The notes: a model not told the origin generated them from the sequence alone. A stretch of DNA of 64,000 bases from JAKPAM01 sp047601745 (GCA_047601745.1 JASGIS010000001.1:5208001-5272000); one strand, 5' to 3'. Counted from the stretch's first letter, positions 48,966 to 61,171 are shown. A program made the numbers and translations.

Positions 48966-49742
48966 GTGGCAGCGTACAACTCCGAACAGGTCACTTCCGT
49001 TCATCATTGGAACGAAAAGCTCTTCAGCTTCCAGACCACCCGCTCGCAAAGCCTGCGTTTTCATAACGGCCATTTCGTGATGCTCGGCCTCGAGATCGAA
49101 GGCAAGCCGCTGGTGCGCGCGTACAGCATCGCCAGCCCCAACCATGCCGAGCATCTCGAGTTCCTCAGCATCAAGGTACCGAACGGGCCGCTGACCTCGC
49201 GCCTGCAGCACCTGAAGGTCGGCGACACGATCCTGGTCAGCCGCAAGCCGGTCGGCACGCTGGTCGCCGACGATCTGCTGCCCGGCAAGTACCTGTACCT
49301 GTTCGCGACCGGCACCGGCCTGGCGCCGTTCATGAGCATCATCCAGGATCCGGAGATCTACGACCGCTTCGAGAAGGTCGTGCTCGTGCACGGCGTGCGC
49401 CAGGTCAGCGAGCTCGCCTACGCGGATCAGATCGAACGCGAACTGCCGCAGGACGAGTTCCTCGGCGACCTGGTCCGGGAAAAGCTGATCTACGTGCCGA
49501 CTGTCACGCGCGAGCCGTTCCGCACGCAGGGTCGCATCACGACGCTGATCAACAACGGCGAACTGGCCCGCCTGACGGGTCTGCCGCAACTGAATCCGCA
49601 GACGGACCGGGTCATGCTGTGCGGCAGCCCGGCAATGCTGACCGACCTGCGCGCGCTGCTCGACGGCCTGGGCTTCCAGGCCTCGCCGCAGACCGGGCAG
49701 CCCGGCCACTACGTGATCGAAAAGGCGTTCGCCGAGCGCTGA
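48966..49742 (+). CDS. fpr: Ferredoxin-NADP reductase
   Basis: A 258-residue FAD enzyme moving electrons between NADPH and ferredoxin or flavodoxin, used in oxidative-stress defence and Fe-S repair. FAD motif RAYS is at residues 51-54 (LVRAYSIASP); the NADP-binding motif GTGLAPF is at 116-122, followed by LVHGVR; the CGSPAML segment is typical of the bacterial Fpr subclass. The start is GTG at 48966. Length matches the subclass (about 256-258). The upstream dyad suggests regulated expression, as known for fpr in Pseudomonas. Confidence 0.93.
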   Translation: MAAYNSEQVTSVHHWNEKLFSFQTTRSQSLRFHNGHFVMLGLEIEGKPLVRAYSIASPNHAEHLEFLSIKVPNGPLTSRLQHLKVGDTILVSRKPVGTLVADDLLPGKYLYLFATGTGLAPFMSIIQDPEIYDRFEKVVLVHGVRQVSELAYADQIERELPQDEFLGDLVREKLIYVPTVTREPFRTQGRITTLINNGELARLTGLPQLNPQTDRVMLCGSPAMLTDLRALLDGLGFQASPQTGQPGHYVIEKAFAER

Positions 49743-49799
49743 TCGACGGCGCCCGGCCCGCGGCCGAGCCATCCGCCGGCCGGGGTTCGGTCGTCGCCC

Positions 49800-49975
49800 C
49801 GGTTCGGTCACCGTAGTTCAGTAATACCGCAGTTCAGTCGCGCTGCAGTTCGTTCGCACCGCAGTTCGTTCGCACCGCAGTTCGTTCGCACCGCAGTTCA
49901 GTCGCGGCAGTTCGGTCATCGCAGATCAATCGCGGCGGTCAGGCCGCCGCGGTTCAATCCCCGCAGTTCAATCTT
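49800..49975. repeat. 16-bp minisatellite downstream of fpr
   Basis: Three perfect tandem copies of GCAGTTCGTTCGCACC occupy 49845-49860, 49861-49876 and 49877-49892. Degenerate copies built on GCAGTTCAGTCGC and GCAGTTCAATC flank them from about 49800 to 49975. The array fills most of the gap between convergent fpr and ppiD. Confidence 0.85.
49931..49951 (-). terminator. Hairpin after ppiD
   Basis: CGCGGCGG (49931-49938) and CCGCCGCG (49944-49951) form eight GC pairs around a five-base loop, 17 bases beyond the ppiD stop. No U run follows; it is a probable terminator embedded in the minisatellite. Confidence 0.45.
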
Positions 49976-51890
49976 CGCGGCCGGGCTCGCCGCGCAGCGC
50001 GGCCGGGTTGCGCTTGACCTTCGAGCGTGCCTTCAGACCGTCGATGAAGTCCGTCAGTTCCGCCTGCGACGTCAACTGCGCCAGTTGCCGCTGGTAGACG
50101 TCGCGCTGCGCGTCGATCTCCTTCTGCTCGGGCGGCGTCACCTTGACCACCTGATACAGCGCATAGCCGGCACCGGCCAGATCGACCCCGACGACCTGCG
50201 GCAGCTTGTCGGCCGGTGCGCGGAAGATCGGATCGAGCGCCGACAGCGGAATGCCGGCATCCTGCCCGCGCTTGATCGTCTTGGGCGCCGAGAAATCGTC
50301 GACCTTGCCGCCGTCCTGGATCGCCTTGAGCCTCACCTGACCGTCGGCCACCGCGAGCTTGTGCGCCTCTTCGGCGATCACGCGCTTGCGGATCTGCGCC
50401 TGCACTTCGTCGAACAGGATGCGCTTGGCCGGCTCGTGCTCGACGACGCGCGCCGAGACCAGCGCCTGCGACGAGACCTCGATCGCCTGCGTGTTGCGCC
50501 GTTTGTTCAAGGCCTCATCGTCGAACAGCGCGGCCAGCAGCTTCGGGTTGGCCAGCGGGGCGTTCGACGCGCCGCCTTCGACGCCGTTGCGCAGCACATG
50601 GTCGACGGTCTCGATCTTCAGTTTGAAACGATCGGCGGCAGGCTGCAGGCTGTCGGGCTGGTCGTAGACGAGATTGGTGAACTCGTCGGCATCCTTCGCG
50701 AACAGCTTGGCCGCCTCGCTGCGCCGGTACTCGGCTTCGATCTCGGCGCGCACCGCCTCGAACGGCTTGACGCTGCCGGGCTCGATCTTCGTCAGCTTGA
50801 TCAGGTGGAAACCGAACTCGCTCGGCACGACGCCGCTGATCTCGCCGACCTTCAGCGAGAACGCCGCATCGGCCACCGGCTTGACCATCATCTCGGGCGT
50901 GAACAGGCCCAGGTCGCCGCCCTGCGGCGCCGTCATCGCGTCCTGCGATGCCTGCTTGGCCAGCGTCGCGAAATCCGCGCCGGCCTTGAGCTTGGCGAGC
51001 AGTTCCTCGGCCCGTGCCCGCGCCTTGTCGCGCACCGCGGCATCGGCGTCCTTCGGTACCTCGATCAGGATGTGACTGGCCTGGCGCCGCTCGGCCACCG
51101 AATAGCGCGCCTTGTTCTGCTCGTAGAACGTCCGGATCTTCTCGTCGTCCAGCGGCACCTGCGCGGCCAGCGCCAGCGGGTCGAGCATCACGTACTGGAC
51201 CTTGATCGACTCGGGCGTCTCGAACGATTTGGCATGGCTGTCGTAGAACGCCTTCAACTGCTCGTCGGTCGGCGCGACCTTGGCGGCGAACGCGTCGGGC
51301 TTGATCAGCAGTTCGCGCACGTCGCGCGACTCGCCCTGCACGCGCAACACCTGGTCGACGACGCTCTTCGGCGCCCATCCGCTGGCCACGATCGACTCGG
51401 GCAGCGCCTGGATCGCCAGATCGCGCCGCAACTGCGCCTCGAAGCCCGCATGGGTCATCCCCTGGCTCGCGACGAGCATCCGGTAGTGATCAGCGTCGAA
51501 GCTGCCGTCGTCCTTGCGCAGCCCCGGAATCTCGAGGATCGCCGCGCGCAGCATGTCGTCGCTGATCTGCATGTGATTCGCGATCGCCTGGTTCAGCAGC
51601 ACGCGCTGCGCGATCAGGCCTTCGACGACCTCTCGCCTCGCCTGCGGCGTATCGAGCAGCGCCGGATCGATGTCACCGCGAAGCGTCTGGCGCAGGTTCT
51701 CGAGCTGGCGTCGCTGGGCGACCTCGAACTCCTGCCGCGTGATCTTGCGGCCGTCGACGCTCGCCACCTGATCGCCGTCGCCGACGAAGCTCTCGTAACC
51801 GGAGACGCCGAACAACACGAAAGCGGGAAGGATCAGCAACAGGATCAGGGCGAGGAACAGTCGCTGGTTCTTGCGAATCGAGTCGAACAT
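49968..51890 (-). CDS. ppiD: Periplasmic folding chaperone PpiD (SurA N-terminal and parvulin domains)
   Basis: A 640-residue membrane-anchored chaperone at the Sec exit. Residues 12-34 are the anchor (LFLALILLLILPAFVLFGV), followed by a SurA-like N-terminal domain (VASVDGRKITRQEFEVAQRR) and one parvulin rotamase domain near residues 265-355 (RRQASHILIEVPKDA to GGDLGLFTPEMMVKPVADAAF). In E. coli the parvulin domain is inactive. The ATG at 51888-51890 is preferred to an upstream codon at 51956 because the anchor begins just after. It lies downstream of lon-hup and two tRNA genes, the standard order. Confidence 0.93.
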   Translation of the reverse strand: MFDSIRKNQRLFLALILLLILPAFVLFGVSGYESFVGDGDQVASVDGRKITRQEFEVAQRRQLENLRQTLRGDIDPALLDTPQARREVVEGLIAQRVLLNQAIANHMQISDDMLRAAILEIPGLRKDDGSFDADHYRMLVASQGMTHAGFEAQLRRDLAIQALPESIVASGWAPKSVVDQVLRVQGESRDVRELLIKPDAFAAKVAPTDEQLKAFYDSHAKSFETPESIKVQYVMLDPLALAAQVPLDDEKIRTFYEQNKARYSVAERRQASHILIEVPKDADAAVRDKARARAEELLAKLKAGADFATLAKQASQDAMTAPQGGDLGLFTPEMMVKPVADAAFSLKVGEISGVVPSEFGFHLIKLTKIEPGSVKPFEAVRAEIEAEYRRSEAAKLFAKDADEFTNLVYDQPDSLQPAADRFKLKIETVDHVLRNGVEGGASNAPLANPKLLAALFDDEALNKRRNTQAIEVSSQALVSARVVEHEPAKRILFDEVQAQIRKRVIAEEAHKLAVADGQVRLKAIQDGGKVDDFSAPKTIKRGQDAGIPLSALDPIFRAPADKLPQVVGVDLAGAGYALYQVVKVTPPEQKEIDAQRDVYQRQLAQLTSQAELTDFIDGLKARSKVKRNPAALRGEPGRED

Positions 51891-51971
51891 GGACGAAGGC
51901 TTCCTGGCGGCTGGGTGGCGGCGACATCCGGTGCGTCGCCGACTCACCGCGCGCAAAACAACGCGCTGAAA

Positions 51972-52007
51972 AAGAAAAAGCCCCGAGCACGATGTCCTCG
52001 GGGCTTT
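51972..52007 (-). terminator. Intrinsic terminator after tRNA-Asp
   Basis: On the minus strand an 11-bp stem AAAGCCCCGAG/CTCGGGGCTTT (arms 52007-51997 and 51987-51977) has a nine-base loop and is followed by TTTTTCTTTTTC. It ends the tRNA-Val/tRNA-Asp transcript before ppiD. Confidence 0.85.
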
Positions 52008-52013
52008 CGCATT

Positions 52014-52090
52014 TGGCGGAGTGGACGGGACTCGAACCCGCGACCCCCGGCGTGACAGGCCGGTATTCTAACCAACTGAACTACCACTCC
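52014..52090 (-). tRNA. tRNA-Asp (GTC)
   Basis: The 77-base minus-strand sequence folds as a full cloverleaf: acceptor GGAGTGG/CCACTCC, D-arm with AGTTGGTTAGA, anticodon loop CTGTCAC with GTC, T-arm GCGGG/CCCGT-type with TTCGAGT, and an encoded CCA end. It is 34 bases after tRNA-Val and probably in the same transcript. Confidence 0.97.
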
Positions 52091-52124
52091 AGCAATTCTT
52101 CTCGGAACGATCGTGCAAGCTGTC

Positions 52125-52200
52125 TGGTGGGCGCTGAGAGGCTCGAACTCCCGACCTACGCCTTGTAAGGGCGCCGCTCTACCAACTGAGCTAAGCGCCC
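52125..52200 (-). tRNA. tRNA-Val (TAC)
   Basis: The 76-base minus-strand sequence has acceptor GGGCGCT/AGCGCCC, D-arm GCTCAGTTGGTAGAGC, anticodon loop CTTACAA with anticodon TAC, T-loop TTCGAGC and an encoded CCA end. It precedes tRNA-Asp. Confidence 0.97.
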
Positions 52201-52254
52201 CGGTTCAACGACTACTGAACTTCGGCGACTGCTGCTCAACCATCCGAGCCCAAG

Positions 52255-52284
52255 ACTATAACACGATATTTCCGTCGGAAGCAA
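52255..52284 (-). promoter_or_regulatory. Promoter of the tRNA-Val/tRNA-Asp unit
   Basis: On the minus strand TTGCTT (52284-52279) and TATAGT (52260-52255) are 18 bases apart. The start would be near 52248, about 48 bases before mature tRNA-Val. A second TATAGT further upstream at 52366-52361 lacks a matching -35. Confidence 0.55.
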
Positions 52285-52406
52285 CTTGCATCGGTTTTTT
52301 TTCCGATCCCCGTCTTGTCATCGGCGAGGGATCTGCCGGTGCAGCACTTCCAAGCGCGCGACTATAGCATGAATCCGACGCGGATCCGCCCCGCGATCTT
52401 CGTCAT

Positions 52407-52424
52407 GCGGCGGACGATCGCCGC
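52407..52424 (-). terminator. Hairpin after hup
   Basis: GCGGCG (52407-52412) and CGCCGC (52419-52424) pair around a six-base loop 14 bases past the hup stop codon. Weak evidence, no U run. Confidence 0.35.
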
Positions 52425-52437
52425 GCGCTAAGTACGC

Positions 52438-52710
52438 TCAGTTGATCGCGTCCTTCAAGGCCTTGCCGGGACGGAACTTCGGGATCTTGGCGGCCTTGAT
52501 CTTGATCGTCGCGCCGGTGCGCGGATTGCGTCCGGAGCGCGCCGCGCGCTTACCGACGACGAAGGTTCCGAAGCCGACGAGGGTAACCGTGCCGCCTTTC
52601 TTGAGCGTGGTCTTGATCGAACCCACCAGCGCGTCGAGCGCCCTGCCCGCTGCCGCTTTCGAGATGTCGGCCTGCGTCGCGATGTGATCGATCAATTCCG
52701 TCTTGTTCAC
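52438..52710 (-). CDS. hup: HU-family DNA-binding protein
   Basis: A 90-residue histone-like protein that bends and compacts DNA. It opens MNKTELIDHIATQADISKAA, has the DNA-binding arm sequence VGKRAARSGRNPRTG and ends with PKFRPGKALKDAIN. The start is GTG at 52708-52710 with GAGGGG upstream. It follows lon, the classic lon-hupB order, but a 240-base gap (52711-52950) without a visible gene suggests its own promoter. Confidence 0.95.
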   Translation of the reverse strand: MNKTELIDHIATQADISKAAAGRALDALVGSIKTTLKKGGTVTLVGFGTFVVGKRAARSGRNPRTGATIKIKAAKIPKFRPGKALKDAIN

Positions 52711-52950
52711 GTGAAACCCCTCAAATATTTATCTTGAAACCGGAAATCAATGCGCATCACTCAGCACTTCGGGGGCGCCGAGATCGAAGGTGGATGACAT
52801 CGAGGCGGGGTGACAGCGACTGGCCGGAATGACACGCAGCCTCGGTATTTAATCCGCGGGATACGCCCCTGTCAAGCCGACGGAGGGCGGCCCGGAGCGC
52901 ACCGTCGGAAGGGCGCGCGGACTTACCCGCGCGCCCTTGTCGCGCATGCG

Positions 52951-55365
<2,415 letters not shown>

Positions 55366-55391
55366 CAGGTTCTCCGGAGGATTTCCCGGAC

Positions 55392-55420
55392 AAATGGAGG
55401 CTTGCCCGGGAAAGTTCAAG
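55392..55420 (-). promoter_or_regulatory. Sigma32 (heat-shock) promoter match for lon
   Basis: On the minus strand CTTGAAC (55420-55414) is followed after 14 bases by CTCCATTT (55399-55392). The sigma32 consensus is CTTGAAA, 13-15 bases, CCCCATnT, so only one base differs in each box. The start would be near 55385, about 20 bases before the lon ATG. Confidence 0.6.
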
Positions 55421-55631
55421 CATACGCCGTTTTGGCGGGCCAAAAACGCGCAACAACACCCGGCAGTCGCACCAAATCCGGGAGGGCTTGCACCCCGTTC
55501 CGGCAAGCCCGCGGCGCGAGCGCGCCTCCCCCATATCGATGTCGCCCGGGTGCCACATCGGCGGCCGCGAGCGCCGGCCGGACCGGCGCGGCCGCCATCC
55601 GGCGGCCTGCGCTTGCGCGATCGCGGATATG

Positions 55632-55655
55632 AAAAAGCCGGCCTTCGGCCGGCTT
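55632..55655 (-). terminator. Intrinsic terminator after clpX
   Basis: On the minus strand GCCGGCC/GGCCGGC (arms 55653-55647 and 55643-55637) closes on a three-base loop and is followed by TTTTTC. It separates clpX from lon. Confidence 0.85.
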
Positions 55656-55677
55656 CGGGCGCGCGGGAAAACCGCCG

Positions 55678-56946
<1,269 letters not shown>

Positions 56947-57015
56947 GCTTTCTCCGGATGTCGGTCAGTCGCAGAGGAGGAAACCGCCCGTCGAGGGCGG
57001 CCCGTCGCCGGCGCC

Positions 57016-57678
57016 TCAGGCGCCCTCGCCCCGGGAAGCGAGAACCTTGTCGATCAGTCCGTAGCTTACCGCATCTGCCGGCGACATGAAGTTGTCACGT
57101 TCGGTGTCGCGTTCGATCCGTTCGAGCGGCTGGCCGGTGCGCTCGGCCAGGATCCGGTTCAGCAGCTCGCGCAGGCGCAGGATCTCCTTCGCGTGGATCT
57201 CGATGTCCGAGGCCTGGCCCTGCGCGCCGCCGGACGGCTGGTGGATCATGATCCGCGCGTGCGGCAGCGAGTAGCGCTTGCCCTTCTCGCCGGCGGCCAG
57301 CAGGAACGCGCCCATGCTGGCGGCGAAGCCCATGCACAGCGTGCTGACATCGGGCTTGACGAACTGCATCGTGTCGAAGATCGCCAGTCCCGCCGAGACC
57401 GAACCGCCCGGCGAATTGATGTACAGCGACACGTCCTTGTCCGGATTCTCGGATTCGAGGAACAGCAGTTGCGCGACGACCAGGTTGGCCATCTGGTCCA
57501 TCACCGGTCCGACCAGGAAAACGATCCGCTCGCGCAACAGCCGCGAGTAGATGTCGTAGGCGCGCTCGCCCCGACCACTTTGCTCGATGACGATCGGCAC
57601 CATGCCCAGAGACTGCGGCTCCTGCCGCTGGCTCAGGTGGGCATTGACCATGTCTTCGACCAGGCTGTTGAAGGTCAT
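57016..57678 (-). CDS. clpP: ATP-dependent Clp protease proteolytic subunit
   Basis: A 220-residue serine protease that forms the double-ring chamber of ClpXP. The catalytic triad is Ser121 in GFAASMGAFLL, His146 in ARIMIHQPSGG and Asp191 in ERIERDTERDNF. The N-terminal 20 residues include the propeptide region. It follows tig by 49 bases, and all four of tig, clpP, clpX and lon are on one strand in the standard order. Confidence 0.97.
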   Translation of the reverse strand: MTFNSLVEDMVNAHLSQRQEPQSLGMVPIVIEQSGRGERAYDIYSRLLRERIVFLVGPVMDQMANLVVAQLLFLESENPDKDVSLYINSPGGSVSAGLAIFDTMQFVKPDVSTLCMGFAASMGAFLLAAGEKGKRYSLPHARIMIHQPSGGAQGQASDIEIHAKEILRLRELLNRILAERTGQPLERIERDTERDNFMSPADAVSYGLIDKVLASRGEGA

Positions 57679-57727
57679 CGAAAGCTCCGCTAAGGGGTAA
57701 GGAGGACAGAATTCGGTCGCGGCCCGA

Positions 57728-59029
57728 TCAGCCGTTCTGCATCAGTTCTTCGAAGCCGAGCGTCTTGTCGCTGACCTTGGCGTTGGACAACACCCAGTCG
57801 ACGACGTTCTGCTCGACGACGATCGCCTCGACTTCGGCGAGCCGGTCGCGATCGCTGAAATAGAAGCGGATCACTTCGGCCGGATTCTCGTAGGCCTGCG
57901 CGAACTCTTCGATCTGCTTGCGGATCTGGTCGGGCTTGGCCTGCAGTCCGTGCTGACGGACGATCTCGCCGACGAGCAGGCCCAGCCGCACGCGCTTCTC
58001 GGCTTGTTCGGTGAACGCATCGGCCGGCACCGGCAGGTTCTTGACGTCGACGCCGCGCGCCTGCAGATCGGCCTTCGCGCGCTCGCCGAGCGCGGCGCTC
58101 TCGGCCTTGACCAGCGCCTTGGGCAGATCGATCTGCGCGATCGACGGCAGCGCTTCCATCACGTTGTTCTTCGTGCGGGCGCGCAGCCGCTGGCCGACCT
58201 CGCGTTCGAGGTTGCGCTTGACGTCCTCGCGCAGCTTGCCGATGTCGCCGTCGGCGATGCCGAGCTGCTTGGCCAGCTCGGCGTCGAGCGCGGGCAGCAC
58301 CGGTTCTTCGACTTTCTTGATCGTGATCTCGAACTGCGCGGTCTTGCCGGCCAGTTCCTTGGCCGTGTAGTCCTCGGGGAACGCGACCGGGAACGAACGC
58401 GTATCGCCCGCCGCCGCGCCGCGCACGCCGGTCTCGAAGTCGGCCAGCATCCGGCCCTCGCCGAGCACGAACGAGAAGTCGTCGGCCGAACCGCCGGCGA
58501 ACACCTCGCCGTCCAGCGTGCCCTTGAAGTCGATCGTCACGCGATCGTTGTCCTGCGCCGCGCGTTCGACCGGCTGCCAGGTCACGCGCTGCTTGCGCAG
58601 GATCTCGATCGTGCGATCGATCTCGGCGTCGCCGACCTCGCAGCCGACGCGCTCGATCTCGATCGCGCCGACGTCGCCGAGCGTGATCTCGGGGTATACC
58701 TCGAAGGTCGCGGTGAAACCGAATTCGGTCTCGGCGGTACCGTCGCGCCGTTCGATGTTCGGCTCGCCGGCCACGCGCAGCTTGTGTTCGCTGACGGCGT
58801 CGCCGAAGGCCTTGGACACCGCGTCGCCGAGCACCTCGGCCTGCACCTGCGCGCCGTACGACGCCTCGATCATCTTGATCGGCGCCTTGCCGGGACGAAA
58901 GCCCGGAATCTTGGCGTTGCGGGCGATCTCACGCAGCCGCTTGCGGACGGCGGCTTCGATGTCGGCCATGGGCACCGCCATCGACAGGCGCCGTTCGAGG
59001 GAACCCAGTTGCTCCAATTGCGTCGTCAT
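57728..59029 (-). CDS. tig: Trigger factor
   Basis: A 433-residue ribosome-bound chaperone. The N-terminal ribosome-binding domain has the signature IPGFRPGKAPIKMIEASYG; the FKBP-type prolyl isomerase domain lies near residues 160-250 (NDRVTIDFKGTLDGEVFAGG); the C-terminal substrate-binding arm is helical and charged. Length is standard. It lies downstream of tRNA-Leu. A TTGAAA on the minus strand at 59078-59073 may belong to its promoter, but I could not find a matching -10. Confidence 0.96.
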   Translation of the reverse strand: MTTQLEQLGSLERRLSMAVPMADIEAAVRKRLREIARNAKIPGFRPGKAPIKMIEASYGAQVQAEVLGDAVSKAFGDAVSEHKLRVAGEPNIERRDGTAETEFGFTATFEVYPEITLGDVGAIEIERVGCEVGDAEIDRTIEILRKQRVTWQPVERAAQDNDRVTIDFKGTLDGEVFAGGSADDFSFVLGEGRMLADFETGVRGAAAGDTRSFPVAFPEDYTAKELAGKTAQFEITIKKVEEPVLPALDAELAKQLGIADGDIGKLREDVKRNLEREVGQRLRARTKNNVMEALPSIAQIDLPKALVKAESAALGERAKADLQARGVDVKNLPVPADAFTEQAEKRVRLGLLVGEIVRQHGLQAKPDQIRKQIEEFAQAYENPAEVIRFYFSDRDRLAEVEAIVVEQNVVDWVLSNAKVSDKTLGFEELMQNG

Positions 59030-59231
59030 ACTGTTCGTCCAGATTCAAGAATGTTGCGCCCGCAGGTTGGATTTTCAACTGTCAGGCTGTCGCCGAGGAT
59101 GGGCCGGGGCGGGATTCGTCGCGCCGTGTCGTGTCGTCACGGCACCGTCGAATCGCCGCGATGCCAACCCGATGCCCCTGACGCGACGGGAATCGCGTTC
59201 GGCCCGGAAACCGCCACGTCTCCGGCACCGA

Positions 59232-59316
59232 TGGTGCGGCCGAGAGGACTCGAACCTCCACGACTTGCATCGCCAGGACCTAAACCTGGTGCGTCTACCA
59301 ATTCCGCCACGGCCGC
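59232..59316 (-). tRNA. tRNA-Leu (TAG)
   Basis: The 85-base minus-strand sequence has acceptor GCGGCCG/CGGCCGC, D-arm GCGGAATTGGTAGACGC, anticodon stem CCAGG/CCTGG with loop TTTAGGT (anticodon TAG), a long class II variable arm, T-loop TTCGAGT and an encoded CCA end. A -10 TAGAAT at 59333-59328 lies just upstream and would start transcription near 59321. Confidence 0.97.
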
Positions 59317-59434
59317 GGAAGCCGCGTATTCTAGCTGATCGGACGCCCGCTCCCGCGTTGGTATCAAAGCGACAGCCTCGATGACGCGACGTCCGCGCCG
59401 CGCGATCGATGGCGGCCCCGACGCCCGCAGCCAC

Positions 59435-59447
59435 TACAATCCGCGCG
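59435..59447 (+). promoter_or_regulatory. -10 TACAAT next to the hpnC ATG (possible leaderless mRNA)
   Basis: TACAAT at 59435-59440 ends seven bases before the ATG at 59448. Transcription would start at or beside the ATG, and no ribosome site is present. The element also argues against the upstream ATG at 59409, which would lie 5' of the transcript. Confidence 0.45.
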
Positions 59448-60326
59448 ATGCATGCTACGACCCCGCCCGCGAACGACGCCGGCAACCCCTGGCCCGGTGC
59501 CCGCACCGAGCATTACGAGAACTTTCCGGTCGGCTCCTGGCTGGTGCCCGCGCCGCTGCGTCCGGCCGTGGCCGCGATCTATCGGTTCGCGCGTTATGCG
59601 GACGACGTCGCCGACGAAGGGTCGGCAACGGCCGACGAACGTCTGGCCGAACTGCGCCGGCTCGGCGAGGCGATCGACGCGCTGCCCGAGCCGCGGCATC
59701 CGGCGGTGACGCCGCTGGCCGCCCCGATCGCCGCGCACCGGCTCGATCGCCGCCATCTGCACGACCTGCTGTCGGCGTTCTCGCAGGACGTGCAGGTGCA
59801 GCGCCACGCGTCGCTGGACAGCCTGCTCGACTATTGCGACCGCTCGGCCAATCCGGTCGGGCGGCTGATGCTCGAGCTGTTCGATTGCGCGGACGAGCGC
59901 AATCTGGCGCACGCCGATGCGATCTGCTCGGCGCTGCAACTGATCAACTTCGCGCAGGACGTCGCGATCGACTGGCGCAAGGACCGCGTCTACCTGCCGC
60001 AGGACGCGCTGCGCGCGCGCGGCCTGGACGACGACGACATCGGCCGCGCGGTCGACGACGGACGCGCGCCGGCGCCGCTGCGCGCGGTGATCGGCGAGCT
60101 GTGCGCGACCGCGCGGGCGATGCTGGTCCGCGGCCGGCCGCTGCTGAACGGCGTTCCTCGCCGCCTGTCGTGGGAACTGCGCGTGATCCTCGCCGGCGGC
60201 ACGCGCGTGCTCGACCGCCTGCAGGCCGGCGGATTCGATCCGATCGCCGCGCGGCCGGTACTGGGGCCGTACGATGCCGCCGCGATCGCGCGACTGACCT
60301 TCGCTTCCGCCCTTTCCGTCCGATGA
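59448..60326 (+). CDS. hpnC: Squalene synthase subunit HpnC (hydroxysqualene synthase)
   Basis: A 292-residue trans-isoprenyl diphosphate synthase-like protein. With HpnD and HpnE it makes squalene from farnesyl diphosphate in three steps: HpnD gives presqualene diphosphate, HpnC converts that to hydroxysqualene, HpnE reduces it to squalene. The first Asp-rich motif is YADDVADE (residues 50-57) and the second is NFAQDVAIDWRKDR. The ATG at 59448 is used because a promoter element lies between it and the ATG at 59409. It overlaps hpnD by four bases. Confidence 0.93.
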   Translation: MHATTPPANDAGNPWPGARTEHYENFPVGSWLVPAPLRPAVAAIYRFARYADDVADEGSATADERLAELRRLGEAIDALPEPRHPAVTPLAAPIAAHRLDRRHLHDLLSAFSQDVQVQRHASLDSLLDYCDRSANPVGRLMLELFDCADERNLAHADAICSALQLINFAQDVAIDWRKDRVYLPQDALRARGLDDDDIGRAVDDGRAPAPLRAVIGELCATARAMLVRGRPLLNGVPRRLSWELRVILAGGTRVLDRLQAGGFDPIAARPVLGPYDAAAIARLTFASALSVR

Positions 60327-61171
60327 CGCCCGACGAGTATTGCCAGCAGAAGACGGCCCAGAGCGGCTCGAGCTTCTACTACAGCTTCCTGTTCCTGCCG
60401 CCGGAGCGGCGGCGCGCGATCACCGCGCTGTACGCGTTCTGCCGCGAGGTCGACGACATCGTCGACGAGAGCAGCGACGCGTCGCTCGCGCGGATCCGCC
60501 TCGACTGGTGGCGCGGCGAGCTCGATGCGCTGTACGCCGGCCGGCCGACGCATCCGGTCACGCAGGCGATCGCGCCGCACGTCGCCGCTTATGGGCTCGA
60601 GCGCGCGTACCTGCTCGACATCGTCGCCGGCATGCAGATGGACCTGGACCAGACCCGCTACCTGGACTTCGCCGGGCTCGAGCTGTACTGCCATCGCGTC
60701 GCCGGCGTCGTCGGGCTGCTGGCGTCCGGCATCTTCGGCGCGACCGAGCCGGCGACGCGCGACTACGCGGCGCGGCTGGGCCTGGCGCTGCAACTGACGA
60801 ACATCATCCGCGACGTCGGCGAGGACGCGCGCCGCGGCCGCATCTACCTGCCGATCGAAGACCTTCAGGCGCACGAGGTCACCGCGCACGAAATCCTCAA
60901 GGGCCAGCAGTCGGACCGCTTCGTGCGGTTGATGCGCTTCCAGGCCGATCGCGCGCGGACGATCTACCGCGAGGCGTACGCGCTGCTGCCGCCCGCCGAT
61001 TACCGCGCGCAGCGGCCGGGGCTGATCATGTCGGCGATCTACTACACGCTGCTGCAGGAGATCGAGGACGACGGCTTCGAGGTGCTCTCGCACCGCGTGG
61101 CGCTGACGCCGCTGCGCAAGCTGTGGATCGCCTGGCGTACCTGGCTGCGCGGCCGTCCGATCGATGTCTGA
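60323..61171 (+). CDS. hpnD: Presqualene diphosphate synthase HpnD
   Basis: A 282-residue prenyl synthase that joins two farnesyl diphosphates to presqualene diphosphate, the first committed step to squalene and hopanoids. Asp-rich motif 1 is EVDDIVDES (Asp44-Asp48) and motif 2 is IIRDVGEDARRGRIYLP. The body matches the phytoene/squalene synthase family (SGSSFYYSFLFLPPERRRAI). The ATG overlaps the hpnC stop (ATGA), and its own end overlaps hpnE by eight bases, so the three are translationally coupled. Confidence 0.95.
   Translation: MTPDEYCQQKTAQSGSSFYYSFLFLPPERRRAITALYAFCREVDDIVDESSDASLARIRLDWWRGELDALYAGRPTHPVTQAIAPHVAAYGLERAYLLDIVAGMQMDLDQTRYLDFAGLELYCHRVAGVVGLLASGIFGATEPATRDYAARLGLALQLTNIIRDVGEDARRGRIYLPIEDLQAHEVTAHEILKGQQSDRFVRLMRFQADRARTIYREAYALLPPADYRAQRPGLIMSAIYYTLLQEIEDDGFEVLSHRVALTPLRKLWIAWRTWLRGRPIDV

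Larger units (their letters stand above)
55366..55677. other. clpX-lon intergenic region
   Basis: This 312-base stretch holds the lon ribosome site, the sigma32-type promoter at 55392-55420 and the clpX terminator at 55632-55655. I see no gene in it. Confidence 0.5.

Noticed and set aside
49845..49892. CRISPR array
   Set aside because: Units are 16 bp and directly abutting with no spacers, and no cas genes are present.
52014..52200. tRNA genes as phage or island attachment sites
   Set aside because: No integrase, no direct repeat of a tRNA 3' end and no foreign genes lie next to the tRNA genes.
52289..52308. Intrinsic terminator at the poly-T stretch flanked by ATCGG and CCGAT
   Set aside because: The eight T form the loop of a five-base dyad instead of following a stem, so it is not a terminator on either strand.
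59073..59078. Heat-shock promoter for tig
   Set aside because: A GTTGAAA resembles the -35 box but no CCCCATnT-like sequence lies at the right distance.
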